Origin: Brevundimonas bullata
GTDB taxonomy: Bacteria; Pseudomonadota; Alphaproteobacteria; Caulobacterales; Caulobacteraceae
Reading direction: 5' to 3'
Assembly: GCF_014207965.1 (NCBI RefSeq)
Contig: NZ_JACHLM010000001.1
Coordinates: forward strand, 372,001 to 436,000
Length of the DNA: 64,000 nt
A program made the translations under genes and the position numbers. This document shows, piece after piece, positions 51,903 to 62,388 of the stretch. The number at the start of each line of letters is the position of its first letter. Within the stretch, counting starts at the first letter, position 1. Under the pieces are notes generated by a model that did not search any database, was not told the origin of the DNA, and worked only from the letters and a program-made list of their open reading frames with translations.

Positions 51903-53108
51903 ATGGCCGACGCCTACATCTACGACGCCGTGCGTACCCCGCGCGGCAAGGGCAAGAAGGACGGGTCCCTGCACGAGATCACAGCCTTGTCGCTGGCCAG
52001 CCAGGTGCTGCAAGCTCTGCGTGATCGCAACGATCTGGACACCTCGAAGGTCGACGACGTCATCCTCGGCTGCGTCTCGCCGGTGGGCGAACAGGGCGCC
52101 GACATCGCCCGCACCGCCGTGCTGAACGCCGGCTGGGCCCAGACCACGGCGGGCGTTCAGGTCAACCGCTTCTGCGCCTCAGGTCTGGAAGCCGTGAACA
52201 TGGCCGCTGCGAAAGTGAAGTCCGGCGAGGCCGACTTCGCCGTCGGCGGCGGCGTGGAGGCCATGAGCCGCGTGCCGATGGGCTCGGACGGCGGCGCCTG
52301 GCCGGTCGATCCGTCCAGCGCCTTCCCCACCTATTTCGTGCCCCAAGGCGTCTCGGCCGACATGATCGCCACCAAGTGGGGCTTCAGCCGCGCCGACGTG
52401 GACGCCTATTCGGTCGAAAGCCATAAGCGTTCGGCTCAATCCTGGGCCGAGGGCCGCTTCAGCAAGTCGGTCATCCCGGTGCTGGACCAGCTGGGTCTGG
52501 TCCGCCTGGACCGCGACGAGACCATTCGTCCGACCACGGACATGCAGACGCTCGGCGCGCTGAACCCCTCCTTCGCCATGATGGGCGAGATGGCCTTCGA
52601 CAGCGTCATCAACCAGCGCTACCCCGAGGTCGAGCGCGTCAACCACGTCCACACCCCCGGCAACTCGTCGGGCATCGTCGATGGTTCGGCGGGCGTCCTG
52701 ATCGGCTCGCTGGAAGCCGGCAAGGCCTTGGGCCTGAAGCCGCGCGCCAAGATCCGCGGCGCCGCCTCGATCGGCTCGGAGCCGTCGATCATGCTGACCG
52801 GCCCCGAGTTCGTGACCAACAAGCTGCTGGGTCGTCTGGGCATGAAGTCCACCGACATCGACCTCTATGAGCTGAACGAGGCCTTCGCCGCCGTGGTCCT
52901 GCGCTACATGCAGGCGCTCGACATTCCGCACGACAAGATCAACGTCTGCGGCGGCGCCATCGCCATGGGCCACCCCCTGGGCGCCACGGGCGCCATGATC
53001 ACCGGCGTGGTGCTGGACGAGCTGGAACGCTCGGACAAGGAAACCGCCCTGATCACCCTGTGCATCGGCGGCGGCATGGGCACCGCCACCGTCATCGAAC
53101 GCGTCTGA
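51903..53108 (+). CDS. Acetyl-CoA C-acetyltransferase (thiolase), FadA-like
   Basis: The 401-residue protein has the nucleophile C91 in [20 protein letters not shown] (H near 357) and the second cysteine C387 in [26 protein letters not shown] is the usual start. With the next gene it forms a beta-oxidation complex, cleaving 3-oxoacyl-CoA. GAGAG precedes the ATG. The operon leader has the E4/E5 hairpins and a LiuR-like operator. Confidence 0.95.
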   Translation: MADAYIYDAVRTPRGKGKKDGSLHEITALSLASQVLQALRDRNDLDTSKVDDVILGCVSPVGEQGADIARTAVLNAGWAQTTAGVQVNRFCASGLEAVNMAAAKVKSGEADFAVGGGVEAMSRVPMGSDGGAWPVDPSSAFPTYFVPQGVSADMIATKWGFSRADVDAYSVESHKRSAQSWAEGRFSKSVIPVLDQLGLVRLDRDETIRPTTDMQTLGALNPSFAMMGEMAFDSVINQRYPEVERVNHVHTPGNSSGIVDGSAGVLIGSLEAGKALGLKPRAKIRGAASIGSEPSIMLTGPEFVTNKLLGRLGMKSTDIDLYELNEAFAAVVLRYMQALDIPHDKINVCGGAIAMGHPLGATGAMITGVVLDELERSDKETALITLCIGGGMGTATVIERV

Positions 53109-53124
53109 TCGGGAGCGACTGACC

Positions 53125-55299
53125 ATGGAAAACTTCAAGATCGACGTCGATGCCGACGGTATCGCCCTGATCACCTTCGACGTCCCCGGACGTTCGATGA
53201 ACACCCTGACCTCGTCCGTCATGGCCGAGATTCCGCAACTGGTGGAACGCATCAAGACCGATGACGCCGTCAAGGGCGCGGTCCTGACCTCGGGCAAGGC
53301 GTCGGGCTTCTGCGCCGGCGCCGACCTGGGCGACATCGCCGGCGGCATGATCGGCGGCGCCAGCCTGCAGGACGCCTATGACGCGGGCTGGAAGATGAAC
53401 GGCGCCCTGCGCGCGCTGGAAACCTGCGGCAAGCCGGTGGCTGCGGCCATCAACGGCCTGGCGCTGGGCGGCGGCCTCGAACTCACCCTCGCTTGCCACT
53501 ATCGCGTGGTCGAGAACGACAACAGGATCCAGCTGGGCCTGCCCGAGATCAAGGTCGGCCTCTTCCCCGGCGGCGGCGGCACTCAGCGCCTGACGCGCCT
53601 GATCGGCGTTCAGGCCGCCATGATGGCCATGACCGAGGGCAAGTCCTTCCGTCCGAACGACGCCAAGGGCGCCGGCATCGTCCACGAGGTGGTCGAAAAG
53701 GGTCAGTCGGTCGAGGCCGCCAAGACCTGGATCAAGAACGGCGGGAAAGCCGTCCAGCCGTGGGACGACAAGGGCTTCAAACTGCCCGGCGGCGGCCCCT
53801 ACCACCCGGCGGGCATCCAGAACTTCCTGGTCGGCAACGCCATGATCCGCAAGCAGACCTACGGCAACTACCCGGCCGCCACCAACCTGATGAAGGCCGT
53901 CTATGAAGGCGTTCAGGTGCCGATGGACGCGGCGCTCCGCATCGAGACCCGCTACTTCATCAAGACCCTGATGACGCCGCAGGCCCAGGGCATGATCCGC
54001 AGCCTCTTCCTGTCTAAGCAGGATCTGGACAAGGGCGCCGTGCGTCCGGCGGGCGTGCCCAAGTCCGACGCCCGCAAGGTTTCTGTTCTTGGCGCCGGCA
54101 TGATGGGCGCGGGCGTGGCCTATGTGCAGGTCATGGCCGGCATCGAGACCGTCCTGATCGACCAGACCCAGGAAGCCGCCGACAAGGGCAAGGCCCACGT
54201 CGAGGAACTGCTGAAGAAGCGTCTGTCGCGCGGCCAGATGACCCAGGAGAAGTTCGACGCTGCCCTGGCCTTGGTCACCGCCACCACCGACTATGATCAC
54301 ATCAAGGGCTCGGACCTGGTCATCGAGGCCGTGTTCGAAAACCGCGAGATCAAGGCCGACGTGACCAAGCGCGCCGAGGCCCAGCTGGCTGAGGGCGCCG
54401 TCTTCGGCTCCAACACCTCGACCCTGCCGATCACCGGCCTGGCCGAGGCCTCGGTGCGCCCCGAGGACTTCATCGGCATCCACTTCTTCTCGCCTGTCGA
54501 CAAGATGATGCTGGTCGAGATCATCATGGGCGAGAAGACCGGCCAGACGGCGCTGGCCAAGGCGCTGGACTATGTGCTGAAGATCAAGAAGACCCCGATC
54601 GTCGTCAACGACAGCCGCGGTTTCTACACCTCGCGCTGCTTCGCCACCTATGTGGCCGAAGGCCTGGCCATGCTCGAGGAGGGCTATGCGCCGGCTCTGA
54701 TCGACAACATCGGCCGCATGACCGGCATGCCGCGCGGCCCGCTGGAAATGCACGACGACGTGGCGCTGGACCTGTCGGTCAAGGTCGCCAAGCAGACCCA
54801 GGCCGACCTGGGCGACGCCTATGTGCCGCTGCCCGGCGCCCATATCGTGCAGAAGATGGTCGAGGACCTGGGCCGCTATGGCCGCAAGAACGGCAAGGGC
54901 TTCTACGACTACGATACCAAGCCCAAGACCCTGTGGGCGGGCCTGTCCGATCTGGCCCCGGTCACGATCAAGGACTCGACCCCCGAACTGGTCGAGGATC
55001 AGAAGCACCGCCTGCTGTATCGTCAGGCCATCGAGGTCGCCCGCTGCTGGGAAGAAGGCGTCATCGACGACCCGCGCGAGGCCGACGTCGGCGCCATCCT
55101 GGCCTGGGGCTTCGCGCCCTGGACCGGCGGCCCGATCACCTTCATCGACCAGACCGGCCTCAAGGCCTTCGTGGCCAAGGCCGACGACTACGCCGCCCGC
55201 TACGGCGACCGCTTCCAGGTCCCGCAACTGCTGCGCGACATGGCCGCCAAGGGCGAGACCTTCTACGGCCGCTTCGCCCCGGAGAAGAAGGCGGCCTGA
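53125..55299 (+). CDS. Fatty-acid oxidation multifunctional enzyme (enoyl-CoA hydratase and 3-hydroxyacyl-CoA dehydrogenase), FadB/FadJ-like
   Basis: The 724-residue protein starts with an enoyl-CoA hydratase domain (about 1-190: [46 protein letters not shown]). The dehydrogenase domain begins near 317 with [14 protein letters not shown] and includes NTSTLPI and [10 protein letters not shown], followed by the C-terminal [10 protein letters not shown] part. It hydrates enoyl-CoA and oxidises the 3-hydroxyacyl-CoA with NAD+. It lies 16 bases after the thiolase stop and ends at a strong terminator. Confidence 0.95.
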   Translation: MENFKIDVDADGIALITFDVPGRSMNTLTSSVMAEIPQLVERIKTDDAVKGAVLTSGKASGFCAGADLGDIAGGMIGGASLQDAYDAGWKMNGALRALETCGKPVAAAINGLALGGGLELTLACHYRVVENDNRIQLGLPEIKVGLFPGGGGTQRLTRLIGVQAAMMAMTEGKSFRPNDAKGAGIVHEVVEKGQSVEAAKTWIKNGGKAVQPWDDKGFKLPGGGPYHPAGIQNFLVGNAMIRKQTYGNYPAATNLMKAVYEGVQVPMDAALRIETRYFIKTLMTPQAQGMIRSLFLSKQDLDKGAVRPAGVPKSDARKVSVLGAGMMGAGVAYVQVMAGIETVLIDQTQEAADKGKAHVEELLKKRLSRGQMTQEKFDAALALVTATTDYDHIKGSDLVIEAVFENREIKADVTKRAEAQLAEGAVFGSNTSTLPITGLAEASVRPEDFIGIHFFSPVDKMMLVEIIMGEKTGQTALAKALDYVLKIKKTPIVVNDSRGFYTSRCFATYVAEGLAMLEEGYAPALIDNIGRMTGMPRGPLEMHDDVALDLSVKVAKQTQADLGDAYVPLPGAHIVQKMVEDLGRYGRKNGKGFYDYDTKPKTLWAGLSDLAPVTIKDSTPELVEDQKHRLLYRQAIEVARCWEEGVIDDPREADVGAILAWGFAPWTGGPITFIDQTGLKAFVAKADDYAARYGDRFQVPQLLRDMAAKGETFYGRFAPEKKAA

Positions 55300-55322
55300 T
55301 ATCCACGACAGGCTGAAAACGG

Positions 55323-55356
55323 AAAGGGCGGCTCCTCGGAGCCGCCCTTTTTCTTT
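55323..55356 (+). terminator. Rho-independent terminator of the beta-oxidation operon
   Basis: A 13-bp stem AAAGGGCGGCTCC / GGAGCCGCCCTTT is followed by TTCTTT, 24 bases after the stop. Confidence 0.94.
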
Positions 55357-55396
55357 GCCCTATCGCTCGAGACGCGGTCGCTCGTTGCGCGCGCGC
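55357..55396 (-). repeat. Degenerate copy E6 of the 40-nt hairpin element, minus strand
   Basis: On the minus strand the inner part CGA-GCGAC-CGC-GTCTC-GAGC and the 3' end GATAGGGC match the consensus. The first ten bases do not, and one inner pair is lost. It directly follows the operon terminator. Confidence 0.5.
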
Positions 55397-55401
55397 CTCA
55401 T

Positions 55402-55498
55402 CGTCATCCCGGCCGCAGCGAAGCGGAGAGCCGGGACCGCCCAATACGCCGCGCTTCCTGCGGTCCCGGATAAGCGCTGCGCGCTTTCCGGGATGACG
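55402..55498. repeat. Composite palindromic intergenic repeat, family A copy 5
   Basis: It begins CGTCATCCCGGCCGCAGCG and ends CTTTCCGGGATGACG. Hairpin types are in the same order as in copy 1, with a variant right hairpin (GGATAAGCGCTGCGCGC). It separates convergent genes. Confidence 0.85.
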
Positions 55499-55508
55499 AA
55501 TGTGGCGA

Positions 55509-56321
55509 TCACCTGCTCCTGAACACCCGCGAGGCCGCATAGCCGGTCAGCGCCGCCAGCAGCACGCACAGCACGCCGTAGGACCAGGGCCGCCGGTGGG
55601 CGAACTCATAGATGTCGCGCTCCAGCCCCACCTTCTCGACCGTCAGGGTCAGGTTGGACACCGACACCGGCGCCCCCTCCTGAAACAGCCAGACCTCGGC
55701 GTAGTACTTGCCCGTCGGGGCCACGGTAGGCAGCTCGACTTCGGCGCGGAACAGGCCCTTGTCGACGAACTGCACCCCGTCGGGATCGGTGTTGTAAAGC
55801 GCCGCCGCCTCCTTCAGCCGGATCACGGCGCGGCGCCAGTCGAGGTAATCCTCGCCCAAACGGCTGACCACCACGTCGCGCACGCCGTAGCGGGTGACCG
55901 TGCGGCTTTCCTCGGGGGCGTCGATGCGCAGGTGATCGACGCCGACGCCGAGGCGACGCAGCTGACCGAAGTCGGCCACGTCCGACAGGGGCCGGGTCGA
56001 GGCGGTCATGTAGAAGCCAGGCGCGCCCTCGAACAGGACGGGACGGCTGTTCAGCCAGACGCCCATGTTGCGGGTCTTCTTGACCAGACGCACCGGGGCG
56101 TCGGGCCCGCGCACCACCACCACCACGTCGGCGGGGATGTCGGTCGGATTGAACACCGCGCCATAGAGGACGATGGAGGCGCCGCGGAAGCTGGAGTCGA
56201 CCTCGACCTGGGCGTCGGTCAGGGCGGCGGCGACGCGCACCTCGCCTTCGGTGGCGACCGAGCGTTCGATGGTTCCCGGCGCGACCATGGGCGCCGGTTC
56301 GGGCGGCAGGGCCTGGAACAT
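55509..56321 (-). CDS. TIGR02186 family protein
   Basis: The 270-residue protein has no obvious signal peptide in this frame but a C-terminal membrane helix (WSYGVLCVLLAALTGYAAS) before a short basic tail. The body includes VDSSFRGASIVLYGAVF, VVVVVRGPDAPVRLVKKTRNMGVWLN and FQEGAPVSVSNLTLTVEKVG. The family almost always accompanies a TauE/SafE transporter, as here, and is probably a periplasmic partner. It starts on the same base as the TauE stop (one-base overlap). Confidence 0.88.
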   Translation of the reverse strand: MFQALPPEPAPMVAPGTIERSVATEGEVRVAAALTDAQVEVDSSFRGASIVLYGAVFNPTDIPADVVVVVRGPDAPVRLVKKTRNMGVWLNSRPVLFEGAPGFYMTASTRPLSDVADFGQLRRLGVGVDHLRIDAPEESRTVTRYGVRDVVVSRLGEDYLDWRRAVIRLKEAAALYNTDPDGVQFVDKGLFRAEVELPTVAPTGKYYAEVWLFQEGAPVSVSNLTLTVEKVGLERDIYEFAHRRPWSYGVLCVLLAALTGYAASRVFRSR

Positions 56322-57244
56322 CAGTCTCCCACCCCCGGCGCCAGAAGGAACAGATCACTGGGCCGCACAAACAGCTCCAGCCCCATCTGGATGCCGACCA
56401 GAAGCACGATCAGGCCGAGGGCCGCGCGCATCTCCTCCGCCCGGAACCGGCCCGACAGCTTCGCCCCGAACTGGGCCCCGACCACCCCGCCCAGCAGCAG
56501 GATGGTCGACAGGACGATGTCCACCGTCTGATTGCGCCCGGCCTGCAGGATGGTGGTGACGGCCGTGGTGATGATGATCTGGAACAGGCTGGTGCCCACC
56601 ACGACGCTGGCCCGCATGCGCAGCACATAGAGCATGGCCGGGACCAGGATGAAGCCGCCGCCGACCCCCATGATGGCCGACAGAATGCCCGCGAAGACGC
56701 CCAGGCCGAAGGGCGGAATGGCGCTGATATAGAGGCCCGAGCGCGGAAAACGCATGCGGAACGGCAGGCCGTAAAGCCACATGGGGCGACGGCGTTCCTT
56801 GCGCGGCGGGGTCTCGCCCCGCACCCGGTGCAGGATCTGCGTCAGGCTTTCGTACAGCATCATGCTGCCGATCAGGCCCAGGAAGACCAGATAGGAGACG
56901 GCCACGACCAGATCGGCCTGACCCAGCAGCCGCAGGTAGCGGAACATCTCGACGCCCGCGAGCGCGCCGAGCGCGCCGCCCACGGCCATGATGCCGCCGA
57001 TGCGGTAGTCGACCGCCTTCATGCCTGAATAGCGGATGACGCCCGAGGTCGAGGAGGCGACAACGTGGCTGGCCTGGCTGGCGACGGCCACGGTCGGGGG
57101 AATGCCCATGAAGACGAGGACGGGCGCCATCAGGAAGCCGCCGCCGATGCCGAACAGGCCCGAGACAAAGCCGACCAGCGCGCCCAGCAGAACCAGGAAC
57201 GGCCAGTTCACCGAAACCTCGGCGATCGGCAGGTAAATATCCAC
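56321..57244 (-). CDS. Sulfite exporter TauE/SafE family protein
   Basis: The 307-residue protein has about eight hydrophobic segments. The repeat pattern GALVGFVSGLFGIGGGFLMAPVLVFMGI and GVFAGILSAIMGVGGGFILVPAMLYV is the TauE/SafE double motif. It would move a sulfur-containing or organic anion across the inner membrane; the substrate is unknown. It is translationally coupled to the TIGR02186 gene. Confidence 0.93.
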   Translation of the reverse strand: MDIYLPIAEVSVNWPFLVLLGALVGFVSGLFGIGGGFLMAPVLVFMGIPPTVAVASQASHVVASSTSGVIRYSGMKAVDYRIGGIMAVGGALGALAGVEMFRYLRLLGQADLVVAVSYLVFLGLIGSMMLYESLTQILHRVRGETPPRKERRRPMWLYGLPFRMRFPRSGLYISAIPPFGLGVFAGILSAIMGVGGGFILVPAMLYVLRMRASVVVGTSLFQIIITTAVTTILQAGRNQTVDIVLSTILLLGGVVGAQFGAKLSGRFRAEEMRAALGLIVLLVGIQMGLELFVRPSDLFLLAPGVGD

Positions 57245-57361
57245 GGCACGCGCCTTCGGCTGGAAGGGAACGCAGAACAGCGCCGGAAAGGCGACTAGCC
57301 TCTTGGTCTTAGCGAGGGCTGCGGCGAACCGCCACCCCTACCGCCTCTTCGACGCGTTTCG

Positions 57362-60235
57362 CTACGCCACCGGCTCGACCGTAAAGGCGTCCGCCGCCTC
57401 GCGCGCCACGCGGCGCGTCTCGGCCGAGGTCACCGGCGTGAGCCGCTGCACCGCCGCCAGCGCCTGCTGGTCGCCGCGTCGGGCCGCGATCATGTACCAC
57501 TTGAAGGCCTCGGTCGCATTCGGGGCCACGCCCTCGTCGCCCTTCTCGTACAGGCGAGCGACATTGTACTGGCTGTCGACGCGGCCGGCCTCAGCCGCCT
57601 TCTTAAGCCAGCTCAGGGCCTCGACGCGGTTCCGTGATCCGCCCTCACCGTCGTACAACTGCATGGCGTAGTAATGCATGGCCCGCGCCTCGCCGCCCTC
57701 GGCCGCGCGCCGGGCCCAGGCCCGGGCCTCGACCGGATCGGGGGTCAGACCGGCGCCGCCCTCCTGATAGAGGCCCGCCAGACGCATCTGCGCCGGACCG
57801 TAGCCCAGGTTGGCCGCGCGCTTCAGAGTCTCCAGACCACTGTCGTCGCCGTTGTCGATCAGTTGCACGCCGCGCGCATAGAGGGCCGCGCCCTCGGTCG
57901 CCGCCACGTCCGGCGACGGCACGGCCTCCGTCGGCGTCGCGCTGAGCGCTACAGCGGCGATCGGCGCCGGGTCCGCATCAGCCGTCGACGCCGCGCCGCC
58001 GGTGAGGCTCGCCATGTCCGGCAGGATCAGGCCCGAGCCCTCGGCCAGTTGCAGAGAGGCGTAGCCGCCGCCCATGACCAGCGCCGCCACTGCCGAGGCG
58101 CCCAGCGCCTTGCGCATGGTCGAACCTTCACGCGTCGCCTGTTTGTCCAGACGCTCCTGCAACTTGGACTTGCCGCCCCGCTTCAGACCGAAGCCCTTGC
58201 GCGGGGTCTCGTCGGTATTGGCCATGGCGGCGCGCGCCGCGTCCAGGGCGTCTCGCGTCGTAGCGCGGCCCGCCGCGGCGCCCGCCTTGAGCGCGTCTGG
58301 ATCAATGAAGTCGATCTCGGCCGAGAAGCCGTCGTCGCCGACCTCGTCGCCCGGACCGTCCACCAGCGGCGGCAGACCGCCCACGGCGTCCAGGAAGGCG
58401 TCGTCGACCAGGACGTCGCGCACATCGGCGCCGCCAAAGTCGTCGGTGACAAAATCGCTCTCGGCCAAGGCCGCATCGGCGAAGGCGGGCTCGACAGCCT
58501 CGTCCAGAGGATCGGTGGAAACGGCGCCGAAGCGGGCCCGCTCGGGGCTGGAGCCGAACAGGGCGGCGGGCGTCGTCTCCCCCTCCTCGACCGGCGCCGA
58601 GGGATTCAACTCGGCGTCCAGAGGGTCGGCGAAGACCGGCTCAGGATCTCGCACCATAGGCGTGGGGAAGGGCGCAGCGTCCAGAATGCCGCCCAAGGTG
58701 TCGTCGGACCAGATGTCGTCCGCCGGATCGGCGAAGGCGGCGGCGCGCCAGTCCCCGCTCGGGCTTTCAGCCGGACTCCAAGGCGTCGGCTCGGGGCTTT
58801 CCAGCGGCGTCTCGCGACGACCGGCGCGTGCGCCGCGCTGCTCGATGCTCTCTCGGGCCTCGGCCAGCAGACGCGCGGTGCGCTCCTCGCTCTGACGCAT
58901 CCGCTCGCCCAGTTCGCCCGAGGCGCGGTCGTAGCGTTGCTCGATCTTGTCGGTGTTCTCGGCCAGGCGGCGGCCGATGTCGTCCAGGGCCTGAGCGGAG
59001 CGACGTTCCGACTGGGCGATGCGCTCGGACAAACGATCCGAGATGCGGGTGATCTCGCCGCCCAAGCGTTCCAGCGCCAGGGCGTTCTGGTCGTCGGACC
59101 GCGTCATCCGTTGATCCACGGCCTGAACGTGACGCTGCATCTCGCGATCCAGCCGGTCATTCAGCTCACGGCCCAGGACCTCGACGCGAGCCTCAACGTC
59201 CGACGTCGCGCCGCCCGTTTCGACCTTCTCGACGCGGGCGTTCAGGTTCTGGGCGATGCGCAGGACTTCACGGCCCATGGCTTCGACGGCGTCGGCCGAC
59301 CGCTGCTCGGCGGCGCGGGTCTGATCGCCGACGGCGGCCAGGGCGCGCTCGATGCGATCCACGCGGTTTTCGGTCTCGGCCACGTCGAGGCGACGCATCA
59401 TCTCGACGCGGCTGCCCTCGACCTGACGCGCCAGGGTCTCGGCTAGTTTTTCGAACCGCGCGGCTTCGCGGGCGTGTTCCGGTTCGACCCGGCCTTCGGC
59501 GTCGCGCAGGCGCAGGTCCAACGCCGCGAACGACCGCTCCAGTCCCTTCAGGGCTTCCGACGTGCGCTCCTGCGCCTCGTCCAGACGCTGGCCGACCTGG
59601 GCCAGGACGTCGGTTCCAGCCCCCGGACCGGCGGCCTTCTCAACCGCCTCCATCCGTTCACGAAGCTCGCTGATGGTGGTGCGCTGACGCTCGTCCAGAT
59701 CGAACAGCCGGCTGGAGACGGCGCCCAGGGCCGCGTCAAGCTTGGCGAAGCCTTCCTCGGTCTGGGGGCCGATTTCCCGTTCGAAGCGGCGCAGGCGCTT
59801 ATGGCCCTCGCGCAGTTCATCGGCGATGTCATCAATGCGGCGGGCATAGCCCAGACCGATCTCGTCCTGCTTGTCCAGACGGCGCACCAGGCCGGCCACG
59901 GCCTGATCGACGCCCTGAATGGCGACGGTCGAGTGGCGCTCGACGGCTTCCAGCCGGGCGGCGATGATTTCGAGCGAGGCGCCGACGCGAATGCCGTCGT
60001 CCTCGGCGCCATAGACGTCGTCCAGGCGGCGCGAGCGACTGCGGCGGTCATAGGGGTCAGGAATAGGCGTGCGGCGCGGCAGGGGCGTGACGCCCTCGTC
60101 CTCGTCCGGCTCGTCCATGATCATGGAGTTCAGCCATTCGCCCAAGGTCATGCCAGACCGACGCGCCAGGTCCTTGGCGATCTCGCGGGCCTTGGGGTCT
60201 ATCCCCTTCACGCTCCACGGCGCTGCTGCGCTCAC
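57362..60235 (-). CDS. podJ: PodJ-like polarity factor with coiled coil and Sel1 repeats
   Basis: The 957-residue protein starts MSAAAPWSVKGIDPKARE and RRSGMTLGEWLNSMI, the N-terminal signature of PodJ relatives. Residues about 80-490 are heptad-rich coiled coil, followed by a long acidic/proline-rich stretch. A membrane helix lies near 711-731 (ASAVAALVMGGGYASLQLA). The periplasmic end has Sel1-type repeats (about 780-930). It ends there, without the peptidoglycan-binding domain of Caulobacter crescentus PodJ. PodJ recruits polar organelle proteins. An apparent CtrA site and GANTC sites lie upstream. Confidence 0.8.
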   Translation of the reverse strand: MSAAAPWSVKGIDPKAREIAKDLARRSGMTLGEWLNSMIMDEPDEDEGVTPLPRRTPIPDPYDRRSRSRRLDDVYGAEDDGIRVGASLEIIAARLEAVERHSTVAIQGVDQAVAGLVRRLDKQDEIGLGYARRIDDIADELREGHKRLRRFEREIGPQTEEGFAKLDAALGAVSSRLFDLDERQRTTISELRERMEAVEKAAGPGAGTDVLAQVGQRLDEAQERTSEALKGLERSFAALDLRLRDAEGRVEPEHAREAARFEKLAETLARQVEGSRVEMMRRLDVAETENRVDRIERALAAVGDQTRAAEQRSADAVEAMGREVLRIAQNLNARVEKVETGGATSDVEARVEVLGRELNDRLDREMQRHVQAVDQRMTRSDDQNALALERLGGEITRISDRLSERIAQSERRSAQALDDIGRRLAENTDKIEQRYDRASGELGERMRQSEERTARLLAEARESIEQRGARAGRRETPLESPEPTPWSPAESPSGDWRAAAFADPADDIWSDDTLGGILDAAPFPTPMVRDPEPVFADPLDAELNPSAPVEEGETTPAALFGSSPERARFGAVSTDPLDEAVEPAFADAALAESDFVTDDFGGADVRDVLVDDAFLDAVGGLPPLVDGPGDEVGDDGFSAEIDFIDPDALKAGAAAGRATTRDALDAARAAMANTDETPRKGFGLKRGGKSKLQERLDKQATREGSTMRKALGASAVAALVMGGGYASLQLAEGSGLILPDMASLTGGAASTADADPAPIAAVALSATPTEAVPSPDVAATEGAALYARGVQLIDNGDDSGLETLKRAANLGYGPAQMRLAGLYQEGGAGLTPDPVEARAWARRAAEGGEARAMHYYAMQLYDGEGGSRNRVEALSWLKKAAEAGRVDSQYNVARLYEKGDEGVAPNATEAFKWYMIAARRGDQQALAAVQRLTPVTSAETRRVAREAADAFTVEPVA

Positions 60236-60329
60236 TGATTCGCCTCCCGACCCATTTGGAGAACGCTAACCTTCCAGATCATGCGTGTAAATCTATCGTT
60301 AACCGCAATATCTGGCGCCTGGACCAGAC

Positions 60330-60334
60330 GAATC
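60330..60334. promoter_or_regulatory. GANTC site in the podJ promoter region
   Basis: GAATC here, with GATTC at 60237-60241, are CcrM methylation targets in Caulobacterales. In Caulobacter, podJ transcription is GcrA- and methylation-linked, so the sites may matter. The significance here is inferred. Confidence 0.35.
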
Positions 60335-60379
60335 GCGGAACCCGACCCTGTAGCTGAGCCGTTCATCGCTCCGATATGG

Positions 60380-60394
60380 TTAATGTCGCGTTTA
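60380..60394. promoter_or_regulatory. Candidate CtrA box upstream of podJ
   Basis: TTAA-N7-TTTA (60380-60383 and 60391-60394) differs from the CtrA consensus TTAA-N7-TTAA at one position. It lies between podJ and the divergent small membrane protein gene. It is a motif match only. Confidence 0.4.
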
Positions 60395-60457
60395 CGATAA
60401 TCTTCGCGTCGGATTTCGACTTGCGAAGCCTGGCCTGACACGCCAACTGCCCTCGCC

Positions 60458-60667
60458 ATGAGCCCTTCCCTGACCCTGACCCTGCTGGCCGTCTCGACCG
60501 CCGTCGCCGTCTTTTCCGGCTGGCGCGGGGCCCGTCCGCCGGACCTGTCGCGCGGTCCGCGCATGATCCCGTGGCGGTTCATCATGCTGGTCGCAGGGGC
60601 GCTGACCTTCCTGCTGCTGATCCACCTGGCCGCTGTGCTGAGCGGCCGGACCTTCCCCACGACCTGA
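60458..60667 (+). CDS. Small membrane protein of unknown function
   Basis: The 69-residue product MSPSLTLTLLAVSTAVAVFSGW has two hydrophobic segments (about 4-21 and 40-61) separated by a proline-rich loop (ARPPDLSRGPRM). The composition and length are that of a small inner-membrane protein rather than a shadow frame, and no larger gene covers the region. I cannot assign a function. It is divergent from podJ. Confidence 0.7.
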   Translation: MSPSLTLTLLAVSTAVAVFSGWRGARPPDLSRGPRMIPWRFIMLVAGALTFLLLIHLAAVLSGRTFPTT

Positions 60668-60724
60668 CGGAACGGGACGGCCCGCCGACGGTTCTTCTGC
60701 CTCACTTGCAGAAAGGAACACCGG

Positions 60725-61228
60725 ATGAACAAGGATCTGACCCCCGCCGAGGCCGAAGCCGAATTCTGGAACAGCCTGAAGCACAGCAACACGGGCATGC
60801 TCGGCCTGGACCGGCCCGGCTATCACAGCCAGCCGATGACCGCCTTCCGCGAGGAAGAGACCGGGACGATCTGGTTCTTCACCCGCAATGACACCGATCT
60901 GGCGCGCGATGTCGCCGCGCCGGGTCAGTCGGCCATGTTCAGCTACGGATCGAAGGACCAGAAGGTCTGGGCCTGCATCCACGGCGAGTTGTCGGCCCAA
61001 GGGCGCGACCCGGCGATTATCGACCGCTACTGGAATCCGGTGCTGGCGGCCTGGTATCCGGGCGGCAAGGATGATCCCGACCTGACCCTGCTGCGCTTCG
61101 ACGCCGACGACGGCCGGGTCTGGGTCAGCGACGGCGGGGTGTTCAAATTCGCCTATGAGATCGCCAAGGCCAACGTCACCAAGACCCTGCCCGACGCCGG
61201 CGGCGTGGCCGACGTCAATCTGCAATAA
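60725..61228 (+). CDS. Pyridoxamine 5'-phosphate oxidase family protein (general-stress type)
   Basis: The 167-residue protein begins [29 protein letters not shown]. The split-barrel flavin fold is suggested by [33 protein letters not shown] and [14 protein letters not shown], as in bacterial general-stress (Gsp26-like) proteins. It may bind FMN or F420-like flavin; substrate unknown. GGAA lies upstream of the ATG. It converges with argF across E3 and a hairpin. Confidence 0.9.
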   Translation: MNKDLTPAEAEAEFWNSLKHSNTGMLGLDRPGYHSQPMTAFREEETGTIWFFTRNDTDLARDVAAPGQSAMFSYGSKDQKVWACIHGELSAQGRDPAIIDRYWNPVLAAWYPGGKDDPDLTLLRFDADDGRVWVSDGGVFKFAYEIAKANVTKTLPDAGGVADVNLQ

Positions 61229-61253
61229 CTCAGCCGCCTACAGCGCGCACCTT

Positions 61254-61293
61254 GCCCTCAAGCAGCCTCGCCCCGCGGGCGAGGCGTTAGGGC
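61254..61293 (+). repeat. Covarying 40-nt hairpin element, copy E3
   Basis: Outer stem GCCCT/AGGGC, loop CAAGCA opposite GTT, fully paired 9-bp inner helix GCCTCGCCC / GGGCGAGGC with a CGC triloop. It lies between convergent 3' ends. Confidence 0.85.
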
Positions 61294-61310
61294 GCTTTCG
61301 CAGGCGAGTT

Positions 61311-62228
<918 letters not shown>

Positions 62229-62236
62229 GGCGAAAC

Positions 62237-62384
62237 CTCTCCCTCCCCGCTCTGGGGAGGGTGGTCCCGCAGGGACCGGGTGGGGGCGGCCTTGCGGAAA
62301 CCTGGAAATGAAGGGACAGCGTCCCCACCCGACCTCACCTCCGATGGAGGCTCGGCCACCCTCCCCATGAAGGGGAGGGAGAGA
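62237..62384. repeat. Palindromic intergenic repeat between argD and argF (family D)
   Basis: The ends CTCTCCCTCCCC (62238-62249) and GGGGAGGGAGAG (62372-62383) pair, with further inner arms GGGTGGGG and CCCCACCC. The region has two local hairpins plus the long-range pairing. No coding frame is present. Confidence 0.8.
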
Positions 62385-62388
62385 GCAC

